Shown in pieces: positions 29,001-36,975 of a DNA stretch of 64,000 nucleotides (its first letter is position 1; every line of letters starts with the position of its first letter). The DNA is taken from the NCBI RefSeq assembly GCF_006965545.2, contig NZ_CP041372.2, forward strand, positions 3,348,001-3,412,000, read 5' to 3'. This DNA comes from Paenalkalicoccus suaedae (GTDB lineage: Bacteria > Bacillota > Bacilli > Bacillales > Salisediminibacteriaceae). Under the pieces are notes generated by a model that saw only the letters and a list, made by a program, of their open reading frames with translations, did no database searches and was not told the DNA's origin. Made by a program: the position numbers and the translations under genes.

Positions 29001-29283
29001 GGCCTGTTTCGGCACCTCTGATCCAGCCTTGTTCGGTGGCGTAGAGGAGCGGTCCATAGTAGTAGTCGCGTGCGCTGACGTCTGAGTACGGTTTTGGTAT
29101 ATGGCTGATGGGGTTAACTTGTTGGGCAGGTTTGTAGATTGTTGTGCTCTGGATGGTTTGCGTGCTCTGGCCCTGCGCTGCGTATTGCTGCGGATCGAGG
29201 CTCGCATGCGCGCTTGGCACAAGTGGGGATACGATGTACATACTAAACAGGCTTACAGCAATAATAACAAGTTTGATGATCAT
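23005..29283 (-). CDS. Giant SLH surface protein with four tandem ~250-residue repeats
   Basis: 2092 residues from ATG 29283, chosen because the signal peptide (MIIKLVIIAVSLFSMYIVSP) starts there with GAAGGAAG upstream; the frame is open to 29376. Three SLH domains (about 65-240) anchor it to the wall. After Ig-like modules come four tandem repeats beginning near 27490, 26745, 25965 and 25170, each opening with SLIGL/SLISL, then LLRNNGVIARIDLL, LGSRA, LLGEDRTVRID, DLLHVGPGAQLELDF and SLTVGSS, and ending with a Cys pair (DIVCSVPLPILCPP) and a Pro/Asp linker. The pairs may form a disulfide per repeat, odd for a Firmicutes surface protein. Two further related modules complete the C-terminus. Likely a stalk or adhesin-type surface protein; no enzyme domain seen. 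Confidence 0.88.
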   Translation of the reverse strand: MIIKLVIIAVSLFSMYIVSPLVPSAHASLDPQQYAAQGQSTQTIQSTTIYKPAQQVNPISHIPKPYSDVSARDYYYGPLLYATEQGWIRGAETGRFLPRASLTREQAAAILHRLLDPGLPLPAETQPFTDIPNTHPYFTEITRMQRAGVLTGYPDGNFRGTSTLTRAEMATILTRAFKLEHVDAPTPFTDIGSHALARNIVTLFHTGLTNGRANATFAPNEDVSRAEFVTLLQRGVESVHTLQIAIDDVIEEEDSVRILFSQTGTDINELTFAATNGRETETGGVRFTRGASDMEQATLTLPKWESFTIRLTNSVGTIVFEEAIVLSSEQDEPITLFVEEPGLTDGTIAVDRLTTTPTFRVEGDQDAQVTLALSNGFTVERMLTAGEPLLFTLPERAWRSQSENRLTVNASTVVDGDRFTTEDEVIQVPRFPLATPSMASFTSLEQQIDFLAGSRTVQVRVAPDGLEQIAVGNTFRLENNRSVPIRTVLTADEVAREQVGVRLNEAALMRFLTRVNDVVILTPVLADEVEQMRGGEVRITLTEAVLRGLRGRVSAAVDARICELVSCVPVGPEPPPVDPETPEEPVDPVDPEEPASLIGLTIFRDLLSLSLLQSGGVIAQIDLLASEFLSVGDELTVTLAGREVSVVELTEEMLVAEKVDVTLPITLVRELGSRATTDLAVKLSREDREDETVVESLTFPIFQEVATVIRALNPAALLENLFGTTRTIRVDLQLDELNHIGPGAELFIAFSQGVPAQQIELTLGMIDDGFVDVKIEEPLAQTLLGSLTVGTTLEITPSIEFEEVVTVGQPYEVEITRGLLDDLRDVIGDIVCTIPLLCPPDQSDPSDPESLIGLEIADIITLDLLRNNGVIARIDLLNRELVNVGDDLTVTLGGTEVRVIEVTESMLDAGMVDVTLPIFLVRQLGSRAVAELEVTLEQDGQSVETLVREVTFPLFETIGSVINGASSLDILQRLLGEDRTVRIDVEADLEDLLHVGPGAQLELDFNGVIDAQTIDITEEILEEGFVEVTLPQNLVTELLESLTVGSSVSITPTVSYDGEETVGEAFTVVITEGLLVELGNTIGDIVCSVPLPILCPPVTDPDPVVPDSLISLNVVDLISLNLLRNEETIATVTLLDTDFLNVGDEFEVTVGSITVDTIVLTQSMLDNGEVDISLPLSIVRQLGSRASETLAVSLNLENRDEEIETELVSFPLFETVESVINGATELAILQRLLGEDRTIRIDLDADLNDLLHFGPGAQLELDFNDVIPTQTFDITEEILEEGFVEVTLPQNVVTQLLESLTVGSSISIIPTVTYEGEETIGETFAVEVTEDLLAQLGNTIGDIVCSLPLPILCPPVTDPEPNPDPDPPAIPDSLISLNAVDTLTLDLLNNEGAIAMIQLSEPEFLNIGDEITLSIGNTTIATIALTQAMLDDGQVPITLPKNIARQLGSQATTNLVATLKQDGRSDESQQTTLTLPLYEQLQPLFVTENGETLLTQLLSANRSIDIRLGNTASDLLHIGAGAELQLDFGGKIDAQTILITDAMIEAEIATVKLTDEQVTELVGTLRTGDTLTIVPSVIYKNLDAIGTELTVPITQNLLQSLRDAVGDIVCSIPLVCTTITANELTLASLLAGDDVLQLTDVDPGTSITVMAGSVTLVSAEVVGEEGVAITLASLKRLEGGETHTLTVRLTNADVTREFTVDVTLPELPLFTPVLGPVASTVDALTGEELVRIALTDSVDGVPLVGDEIVLEVAGQTITRTLTQANLDAGELAVSLEQLDLEGVVEALSGAEATVPIRAVLTRGSESTETVATPLVFTREVLVDLGETVGTLPTILCERFELICPLPVVGVSFVESFGNASADPLALVDRDALRVTLQDGRLLAGDRVQLLVNGAVLRSFDVVASGDGLDQSVRVSAEELLTIGSGADLQVEVVVLRNGDAVARSSVLAGALPRFPLRTPEVVRVSENLLAGLLNATADWRISLQSLSPLDQLNVGDTVRLTVNGTAFTHVVTAEDIASGEVRIRQTTGLLSGIVSTLDGLLGSLIGTRSQDVVVNVDLVGAGGVTQQGTGVSLVVSRTKVALLPISTSVTYK

Positions 29284-29524
29284 GACCTTGTCACTTCCTT
29301 CTCTCTGAGATACGTGGTATTTGCTACTTCCTACGCGATTGTGCAACAGAGACATCGAGGCTGCTTTCATATACATTTTTTATGAAAAAACTATAACACA
29401 GAATTTTATGATTTTTTGAATTTTTTGTGATAAAGTGTGTGTTTTTGACAATTTACCAAGATACTTGTATCTTTGTGCACGGTGAGTTTTGTCGAAGTTA
29501 GTAGAAATATGGAAGAGAAAGGGT

Positions 29525-30112
29525 GGGGATGATTCAACTGCGCAGATTTTCTCTTTCACTGCGCGAGTTTGTGCTTCAACCGCGCGAATCTTCGGCGTGA
29601 TTGCGTAAGTTCAATCTAATCGCGTATATCGAAGGCCTAACTGCGCAGGTTTCCACTTCCATTGCGTGAGTTGGACCTTCAACCGCGTGAATCTCCGCCT
29701 TGATTGCGTAAACCTAATTTAATCGCGCATATCGAAGGCCTAACTGCGCAGATTTCCACCTCCATCGCGCGAGTTTGACCTTCAACCGCGCGAATCTCCG
29801 CCTTGATTGCGTAAACCTAATTTAATCGCGCAAGTTGAAGACCCGACTGCGCAGATTTCTACCTCCATTGCGTGAGTTTGACCTTCAACCGCGCGAATCT
29901 CCGGCTTGATTGCGTAAACCAAAATTAATCGCGTATATCGAAGGCCTAACTGCGCAGGTTTCCACTTCCATTGCGCGAGTTTGACCTTCAACCGCGCGAA
30001 TCTTCGGCTTGATTGCGTACGCTCAATTTAATCGCGCACATCTAAGGCCTAACTGCGCGGAATTAAACCTCCATCGCGCGAGTTTGACCTTCAACCACGC
30101 GAATAACCCGAT
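29525..30112 (+). repeat. TGCG/CGCG array with 103-bp super-repeat, about 27 units
   Basis: Longest of the three arrays of this type, with the same five cores in the same order. The unit TCGCGTATATCGAAGGCC alternates here with TCGCGCAAGTTGAAGACC in the fifth position. It occupies the gap between two - strand genes, upstream of the giant SLH gene. Confidence 0.92.
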
Positions 30113-30160
30113 CTGCCTCGCACTTAACAGCTGGCTCTTCATTCACAAGCACTCCAACAG

Positions 30161-30193
30161 AAAAAAACCGCCCCATCCTATGGATGGAGCGGC
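30161..30193 (-). terminator. Terminator of the first serine hydrolase gene
   Basis: Minus strand GCCGCTCCATCC, ATA, GGATGGGGCGG, then TTTTTTT. Confidence 0.9.
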
Positions 30194-30198
30194 CTACG

Positions 30199-31539
30199 TT
30201 ATCTGATGATGCTTTCAATTGTTGTTCCGATGAACGATGTGTTCACTGTTTCGTCGTTTGCTAGCAGGATGACGGTGTAATTCATGCCGTCGTTGCGCTT
30301 GATGAAGGAGCGGTAGCCTGTTGTTGAGCCTTCCAGCTGGCTCACTCGTCCGTTGGCAGAGTTGTACACCTGCCAACCGTAGCCCCAGCTACCTGCGTGG
30401 CGCGTTAGCATATGGTTATATGCCCATGTTGTGAGTAACCTATTGTTCTTCATTGCTGTATCAAGCTTTAATAGATCCTCTGCTGATGCATATAAGGAGC
30501 CTGATGCTCCACGTGCTGCGAAATCACGGTTGCGTGGCGCGTAAGAACCGTTTACAAACGCGTAGCCGTTTGCGCGCTCTCTGGCAGAGAGAGTGTTGAT
30601 ATCAAATCCTGCTCTCGTCATGCCCGCAGGCTTCATAATCTTTTCTGTCACATACTCGCCGTAAGACATGCCTGACGCAGCCTCAATGACCTCGCCTAAA
30701 AGCTGGTACCCGATGTTGCTGTATCGCTGGTCCGTGCCTGGCTCATATAGGAGCGCGCGCACGCTTTGTGGCTCCCACGGGTAGCCTGCCGTGTGCGTTA
30801 ACAGGTGCGACAGGCGAATGCGGTCCGCAAACGGTGCGTTTGGCACATAGTCTGATAGGAAGTCGGATAGCATTAACTTACCATCAGCCTGCAGTTGCAT
30901 CATCGCAATGCCCGTGAAGCCCTTCGTGATCGACGCAATCGCAAATGGCGTATCAGCCGTATTGCGGATGCCTGCGCCAACATTTGCCATTCCATAACCG
31001 TTGGACACGATCTTTTGTCCTTGCTTCTGGACTGCTAACGAGCCACTAAATTTATTTTGACGCGCCAAATTTGTCAAAAACGCGTCTACCAATTTCCCTC
31101 TCGACGCATCTGAGATCCCAGGCTCTAGGAGGAAAATATCGCCGGTCTGCTGCACCCAGTGCACACGGAATCCGAATACTTGAGAAACCTCGCGGAGGGA
31201 TATCATCGAGCGCCCCTGAATGTTACGTGGGTTATTCGCGAAGTTGACTCGATTCCCATTAAATACGTAATAATTGTCTAAAAAAGAGAAGCTAAAGGTG
31301 CCTGTTGGTCCATTACAAGACGCTGTACGAGTGCTTTGGTCCCAACCAATTTGGTAACCGATTGCATGACACAATCCGCGTAATTCAATAAAGTTTGTGT
31401 TGTTTTGTAGAATTGGGTCAATATCAAAGGTTGCTTGTCCATCATTTACGAAGACGCCTTTTGCGTCAGCTTGTGTTGGCAACTGAAATGCCACTAGTAG
31501 GGCAAGTAGTGCTGTAAGTAGTATGTACTTCCGTTTCAT
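30199..31539 (-). CDS. Secreted beta-lactamase-family serine hydrolase with stalk-like N-domain
   Basis: 446 residues from ATG 31539 (GAGGG upstream). Signal peptide (about 1-26), a copper-amine-oxidase-N-like domain (about 30-130: FIELRGLCHAIGYQIGWDQ, MISLREVSQVFGF), then a class C beta-lactamase/PBP-like domain with SITK (nucleophile Ser), YSN, and HTAG motifs. Members of this family include esterases and D-aminopeptidase-like enzymes; substrate unknown. It has a close paralog at 34520-35887. Confidence 0.88.
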   Translation of the reverse strand: MKRKYILLTALLALLVAFQLPTQADAKGVFVNDGQATFDIDPILQNNTNFIELRGLCHAIGYQIGWDQSTRTASCNGPTGTFSFSFLDNYYVFNGNRVNFANNPRNIQGRSMISLREVSQVFGFRVHWVQQTGDIFLLEPGISDASRGKLVDAFLTNLARQNKFSGSLAVQKQGQKIVSNGYGMANVGAGIRNTADTPFAIASITKGFTGIAMMQLQADGKLMLSDFLSDYVPNAPFADRIRLSHLLTHTAGYPWEPQSVRALLYEPGTDQRYSNIGYQLLGEVIEAASGMSYGEYVTEKIMKPAGMTRAGFDINTLSARERANGYAFVNGSYAPRNRDFAARGASGSLYASAEDLLKLDTAMKNNRLLTTWAYNHMLTRHAGSWGYGWQVYNSANGRVSQLEGSTTGYRSFIKRNDGMNYTVILLANDETVNTSFIGTTIESIIR

Positions 31540-31689
31540 TCTTTCCCTCATTTCTAACCACATTCTTTTAAGGTTTATTCCAGATTTTTGAACACGGTTT
31601 TTATTATAGTCTCATTTTCTGTCTAACACTAGGGACTTTTGAACAAGTAATGGGAATGTAACCAAACTGTAACGAAGCGGGACTTTTTG

Positions 31690-32450
31690 AGGAGAGTTAA
31701 GGTCAAGTGATGAAGTGCAAGGGCAAGGTCAAGAACGGACCTTCGGTCCTCCTACGCTCTCGGCTGGCACTTTCCTGAGGGGCTAGCTCAACTATTTCGA
31801 TCGGCCAAACCAATGGCCGTTCGAAAGGATTTTCGCTGCGCGGAAGTGCCCCTCTAGGAGACGCCAGCCTTCGCTTCGGAGGACCGAAGGCGGTTTTAAT
31901 TGATAGTATGTAACACTTCCACTTTTTTATTTAGAGTAGCAGGCCCTTCGCTGCCTTCCTTTGCTTTCGTAACGGATTGGCTATAGGAGCAACTAACTTT
32001 TAAGATAAACCATATTAGAGCAAGGTTAATGAAGGGCTTTGCTGTGATTGCCCTTGGTTCCATAGAGGTTTGGGATCAGGTCCATAACTTATAAATGGGG
32101 AGCATAACTCTGGAATTAGGAACATAAAAAGCAAATAAGGCACATAACTCAGTGAAATTAGAGAACGAAGCCCATAACTCTGAAATGCGGAACATGAAAG
32201 TTAGTTAAGGAACATATTCACGAGATCCGGAACATTACTTTCAAATCAGCAATATATGATGAGGGAATTTAAGTATTTAACTTTATAAACACTCCCTCTT
32301 CGAGCTGGCAGACCCGGAGAACATTCGGAGACAATCCATAGGACTAGGAGGTGGCTGAGACCACGCAGGAAGGCTGCCTTTGCCTGACGAGTAGGCTTAG
32401 ACGGCGACCCTATGGATGTCGCAGAATGTTCGGAGGGCTGACAGCTCGAA
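31690..32450. repeat. Composite intergenic repeat 2 (tail, A, 20-bp CATAAC array, B)
   Basis: AAGGTC-type tail (31698-31735), element A (31737-31890, apical stem TTTCGATCGGCCA with TGGCCGTTCGAAA), a degenerate small hairpin region (about 31940-31975), then a 20-bp array of CATAAC/GGAACATA units (at 32083, 32103, 32123, 32143, 32173, 32193, 32213, 32233; one 30-bp step), and element B (32301-32448, outer arms CGAGCTGGCAGACCC and GGGCTGACAGCTCG). This is the inverted-complement sense of the ATGTTCC array at 18500. The A end faces the serine hydrolase gene. Confidence 0.8.
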
Positions 32451-32563
32451 GAGCTGATTTAAATTAGCTAGCACTTTCTGCCTTTATTTCTGTACATAGC
32501 ACGTCGTTTTGCATGTCTACGTAACTCATGAAGTAGGTACTTGTGTCTTTCTTCTTTAGTGAT

Positions 32564-32589
32564 GTTTAGAGGTGGAAGCTATTGGCTAT
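32564..32589 (+). promoter_or_regulatory. Candidate SigB-type promoter of the short-chain dehydrogenase
   Basis: GTTTAG, 14 bp, GGCTAT resembles the general-stress sigma B consensus (GTTTAA / GGGTAT). It lies 52 bp before the start codon. The downstream gene resembles B. subtilis stress proteins of the YdaD/YhdF type, which are SigB-dependent. Confidence 0.5.
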
Positions 32590-32641
32590 ACCCACAGTAC
32601 GTGACAAATCACAATAAACTATTCTGAAGGAGCGATATATC

Positions 32642-33520
32642 ATGAGTCAATCTGATTTCAACGAACGTCAAACAGATGGTCAGCCAGGTCAAGAGCAAAG
32701 TCGTCAACCAGGTGACGAGCATAAAATGGATCCGCAGCCTATTTATGATGATCCCGACTATAAAGGTAGTGGGAAGCTCCAGGATAAGGTGGCTTTAATT
32801 ACTGGGGGCGACAGTGGTATTGGTCGAGCCGCTGCGATAGCCTTTGCAAAAGAAGGCGCCAAGCTTTCCATCGTCTATCTTGAGGAGCATGAGGATGCGC
32901 AGGAAACGAAGAAGGCAGTTGAACAATACGGTTCACGTTGTTTACTCATAGCAGGAGATATTGGCGACGAGTCGTTCTGCCAGGACGCTGTCAGGCAGAC
33001 GGTGGACGAGCTTGGCGGGTTGGACTGTCTCGTCAACAACGCGGCTGAGCAGCACTACCAGGAGAAGATTGAGGATATTTCGAAGGAGCAGATGGAGCGG
33101 ACGTTCCAGACGAATGTGTTCTCGTTCTTCCACTTGACGAAGGCCGCGATGCCGCACTTCGGCGAGGGTAGCACGGTGATCAATACGGCGTCGGTGACGG
33201 CCTACAAGGGTATGCCGGTGCTGATGGACTATGCGGCGACGAATGGTGCGATTGTGTCATTCACGCGTTCGCTGTCAGAAAATATTATTTCCCAGGGAAT
33301 AAGAGTGAACGCGGTCGCACCAGGTCCGATTTGGACGCCGCTGATTCCGGCTTCTTTCCCAGAGGATAAAGTAAAAGAGTTCGGTACGGATAACCCAAGT
33401 GGTCGTCCAGCACAGCCGGCGGAGCTAGCGCCGACGTACGTGTACTTGGCGTCGAAGGATTCGTCTTATGTGTCGGGTCAGGTGTTGCATGTTAACGGTG
33501 GTACGATTGTGAATGGGTAA
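32642..33520 (+). CDS. Short-chain dehydrogenase/reductase, general stress protein type
   Basis: 292 residues. A Gln/Pro-rich N-terminus with DDPDYKGSGKLQDKVALITG fits the YdaD/YhdF/YhxC type. NAD(P)-binding TGGDSGIGRA, NNAA and PGPIWTPL motifs are present. Of the catalytic Ser-Tyr-Lys triad, S184 and Y197 are present but the position of the lysine (YxxxK) reads N201 (AAT, 33242-33244; YAATNGA where relatives have YSATKGA). If real, catalysis should be crippled. ATG 32642 follows GAAGGAG. No intrinsic terminator other than repeat element A follows. Confidence 0.9.
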   Translation: MSQSDFNERQTDGQPGQEQSRQPGDEHKMDPQPIYDDPDYKGSGKLQDKVALITGGDSGIGRAAAIAFAKEGAKLSIVYLEEHEDAQETKKAVEQYGSRCLLIAGDIGDESFCQDAVRQTVDELGGLDCLVNNAAEQHYQEKIEDISKEQMERTFQTNVFSFFHLTKAAMPHFGEGSTVINTASVTAYKGMPVLMDYAATNGAIVSFTRSLSENIISQGIRVNAVAPGPIWTPLIPASFPEDKVKEFGTDNPSGRPAQPAELAPTYVYLASKDSSYVSGQVLHVNGGTIVNG

Positions 33521-33533
33521 CAGTTTGAGATAA

Positions 33534-34505
33534 TGGAGTTCAAGTACGGACCTTCGGTCCTCCTGCGCTCCCGGCTGGCGCTTTCCTGAGGGGCTTGTTC
33601 AACTATTTCAGCCGTCCAGCGGCCGGCTGAAAGAATTTTCACTTCGCGTAAGGGTCCTCTAGGAGACGCCAGCCTCCGCTCCGGAGAACCAAAGGGTAAC
33701 GGTGTTTATATGACGCCGTTACCCTTTTTTATGGGTGTTACTAGGCGAAAGTTCCTTGCCTAGCTTCTTCTTTTCAGACCTTTAATAAGCAGATAAACGT
33801 GCTCCATCTGCTCACGGTACATAAAATTTGTATACGGTACATAAAAGCTTAGTACCGTACATTTATTTCTCACACGGTACATTCTTTCTAAATACGGTAC
33901 ATAAATCTTCTATACGGTACATAAACCCGAAATTACTAAAGATCCAGCCATCAAAGGTCTTAAAAACCACAAGAAAAGAGCCTCTTCCACGAAGAAAGAA
34001 GGCTCTTACCTTATGCACTTTTTAAATCAAACGCAGAGCTGGCAGACCCGTAGGACATTCGGAGACAATCCATAGGGGAAAGAGGTTTTTGAGATCCCAC
34101 AGGAGGCGTTTAGGGTAAGGCGGCAGCCGCACCCTGCCGACGAGGAAGCTCAAAGACCGGCCCTATGGATGTCGTAGAGTGTCCGCAGGGCTGACGGCTT
34201 GGAGTAAGTCACGTTCCTTTAACGTTAAGCATCAACCGTTAGCCTGAAATCAACGGGAAAATCACCCACTGCTTTCTAACTTCAAGGCTAACTCAAAAAG
34301 CTCGCAAAGAACGCAATCTTTTTGTGATGCTTTTCTGACCGTGAAGACCACACGGTCTATGGATGTCGTAGAGTGTCCGCAGGGCTGACAGCTCGAAGTG
34401 CAGATTTAAACTATTTGGCATTTAAGCAATTGAAGCTCGAAGAGCTTACGCACTTGAACTAAACTAGTTAGCTCTTTATTAATCAGCCCGAAGGGCTGCT
34501 CTTGA
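33534..34505. repeat. Composite intergenic repeat 3 (A, hairpin, TACGGTACAT array, B, D/B fragment, C)
   Basis: Element A (33548-33695, apical stem TTTCAGCCG with CGGCTGAAA), terminator-like CTAGGCG/TGCCTAG hairpin (33741-33763), TACGGTACAT array of six units 20 bp apart (ACGG at 33814, 33834, 33854, 33874, 33894, 33914), element B (34035-34202), a second B 3' half preceded by module D (34222-34396; D begins near GCATCAACCG), and module C (about 34400-34505) with GCCCGAAGGGC. The D module also occurs at 40803 and 63717, each time next to or inside a B element. Confidence 0.8.
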
Positions 34506-34519
34506 CCTAAGGGTCTATG

Positions 34520-35887
34520 TTAGAGACGAATAATACTCTCAATCAGACTCCCCACCACAGCAGGCTTCGACCGCTCGTCGTTCGCCAGAACGATGATCGC
34601 AAAGGTACGTCCCTCATGGCGGCGAATGTAAGTACGATAGCCATCAGTAGAACCTTCTAGCTGTGTTACTCGCCCGTCTGGCGCATGGTATGCCTGCCAG
34701 CCGAAGCCCCAATCACCTGCGTGACGACCGACCATCGTGTTATACGTGCTCCTAGACAAAAGCGTATCGTCACGAAGCGCCTGATCTAGTCGTGCTAGGT
34801 CGATAACCGTCGCGTAGATACTGCCTGACGCACCACGTGCGGCATAGTTACGAGTTTTTCTCACATAACGACCATTGGTGTATTCGTAGCCGAACGCTCG
34901 GATCGACGGGTTGACGATATTAATGTCAAAGCCGGCACCGGACATCTTAGCGGGCTCAAAAATATTCTCGCGCACATACTGACCGTAGGACATGCCAGAC
35001 GCCTGCGCGATGATATCGCCTAGGAGCTGATAGCCGACGTTGCTGTAGCGCTGGCTGTTGCCCGGGGTGTAAATGAGACTTGAGACCGCGCGATAGTTCG
35101 GCGCCTCCCATGGAAGCCCAGCCGTGTGCGTAAGTAGCTGACGCACAGTCATCCGACCAGCGTTTGGAACACTCAGCAAGTACTTGCTGACCTTGTCGTT
35201 CAAATTAATCTTGCCATCCTCCACGAGCTGCATCACCGCAATCCCCGTGATCCCCTTCGTAATCGACGCAATCGCAAACGGCGTATGCGTTTTGTTCCCG
35301 ATCGAGTGGTATGCGTTCGCGATGCCGTAGCCACCAGACATCAGCAGATCACCGCGCCGCTGCACAGCGACCGAACCATTAAATTTGCGCGCATCCGCAA
35401 GCTTCTTCACCTGACTATCGATGAGCGACGCCTTCTGATTGTCCGTCAGACCATCTTTGTAAAGGATAATATCACCCGTTTCAGAGAGGTAGTGCACATC
35501 TCTTCCGAATACGCGAGAAACCTCACGAAGCCCAAGCATCGTGCGGCCGTTTATCACGCGCGGCCGTGTGGAGAAAGAAACCGTTTGTTTATTTAATTCG
35601 TATGTAGTCGCGCCTGAGATATAGCTAAACGAGCTTCCCTCGGCCTCGCAGGTCGTTTTTTTCGTTGAGGAATCCCATGAGACACTGCGTCCGAGCGCTG
35701 TACAAAGTCCTCTTAATTCGACGAAGGTTGTGCTGTTTTGTACGACTGGCTGGACGTCAAATTTGAGGGCTTTTTCTTGCAGGTAGACGGTTTTTGCTGA
35801 TGCGGTCGGTGTGATGAGTAGTAGGGTTAGAATAAAGCTAAGGCAGATTGTTGCTATAGTAAGCCGTTTTTGGCGGTGGTTGGTCAA
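34520..35887 (-). CDS. Secreted beta-lactamase-family serine hydrolase, paralog
   Basis: 455 residues if TTG 35887 is the start (AGGAGAGGG five bases upstream); ATG 35917 has no ribosome site. Signal peptide (about 1-32, IATICLSFILTLLLITPTAS), copper-amine-oxidase-N-like domain, then the serine hydrolase domain with SITK, YSN and HTAG motifs. Residue pattern and length parallel the gene at 30199-31539, so the pair probably arose by duplication; the SDR gene lies between them. Substrate unknown. Confidence 0.87.
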   Translation of the reverse strand: MTNHRQKRLTIATICLSFILTLLLITPTASAKTVYLQEKALKFDVQPVVQNSTTFVELRGLCTALGRSVSWDSSTKKTTCEAEGSSFSYISGATTYELNKQTVSFSTRPRVINGRTMLGLREVSRVFGRDVHYLSETGDIILYKDGLTDNQKASLIDSQVKKLADARKFNGSVAVQRRGDLLMSGGYGIANAYHSIGNKTHTPFAIASITKGITGIAVMQLVEDGKINLNDKVSKYLLSVPNAGRMTVRQLLTHTAGLPWEAPNYRAVSSLIYTPGNSQRYSNVGYQLLGDIIAQASGMSYGQYVRENIFEPAKMSGAGFDINIVNPSIRAFGYEYTNGRYVRKTRNYAARGASGSIYATVIDLARLDQALRDDTLLSRSTYNTMVGRHAGDWGFGWQAYHAPDGRVTQLEGSTDGYRTYIRRHEGRTFAIIVLANDERSKPAVVGSLIESIIRL

Positions 35888-35941
35888 ATTGTCCCTCTCC
35901 TGTCGGTTGACGTTCATTTAACAAATTATGACATTGTTTTG

Positions 35942-36608
<667 letters not shown>

Positions 36609-36975
36609 GGAGAGTTGCTTAAAACTAATTGGCAATTGGTTAACCTAACCTAGCAAGTAGAGCTACTCTAAAATAGATAGAATGTAAGAAGTCACTTACT
36701 AGGTATATTTGTAAGTAGATCGCTAAAAATGTCGAACTTTATTCTTAATAATATCTTTTTTAAGGAATTTAATGATAATAAATACTAATAAACTAGTCTT
36801 ATCATTCTTTCAAATAGGTGGAAAGTCTATATTTAATCAATATTTTACATGGTATGATTTTGCAAAATATTGTGAGTTTTGGAGGGGGTGTTTTGTTCAT
36901 TTTAGCGAACGAAGTATCCATATTTTCTGTCCAATGCAGTAGATGATGAGACTATTATTGATAGGAGATGGTGTT
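36609..36975. other. AT-rich upstream region of the beta-helix/SLH gene
   Basis: No gene seen. The strongly AT-rich composition continues into the first two thirds of the downstream gene. AGGAGATGG (about 36963-36971) is the ribosome site. Confidence 0.5.
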
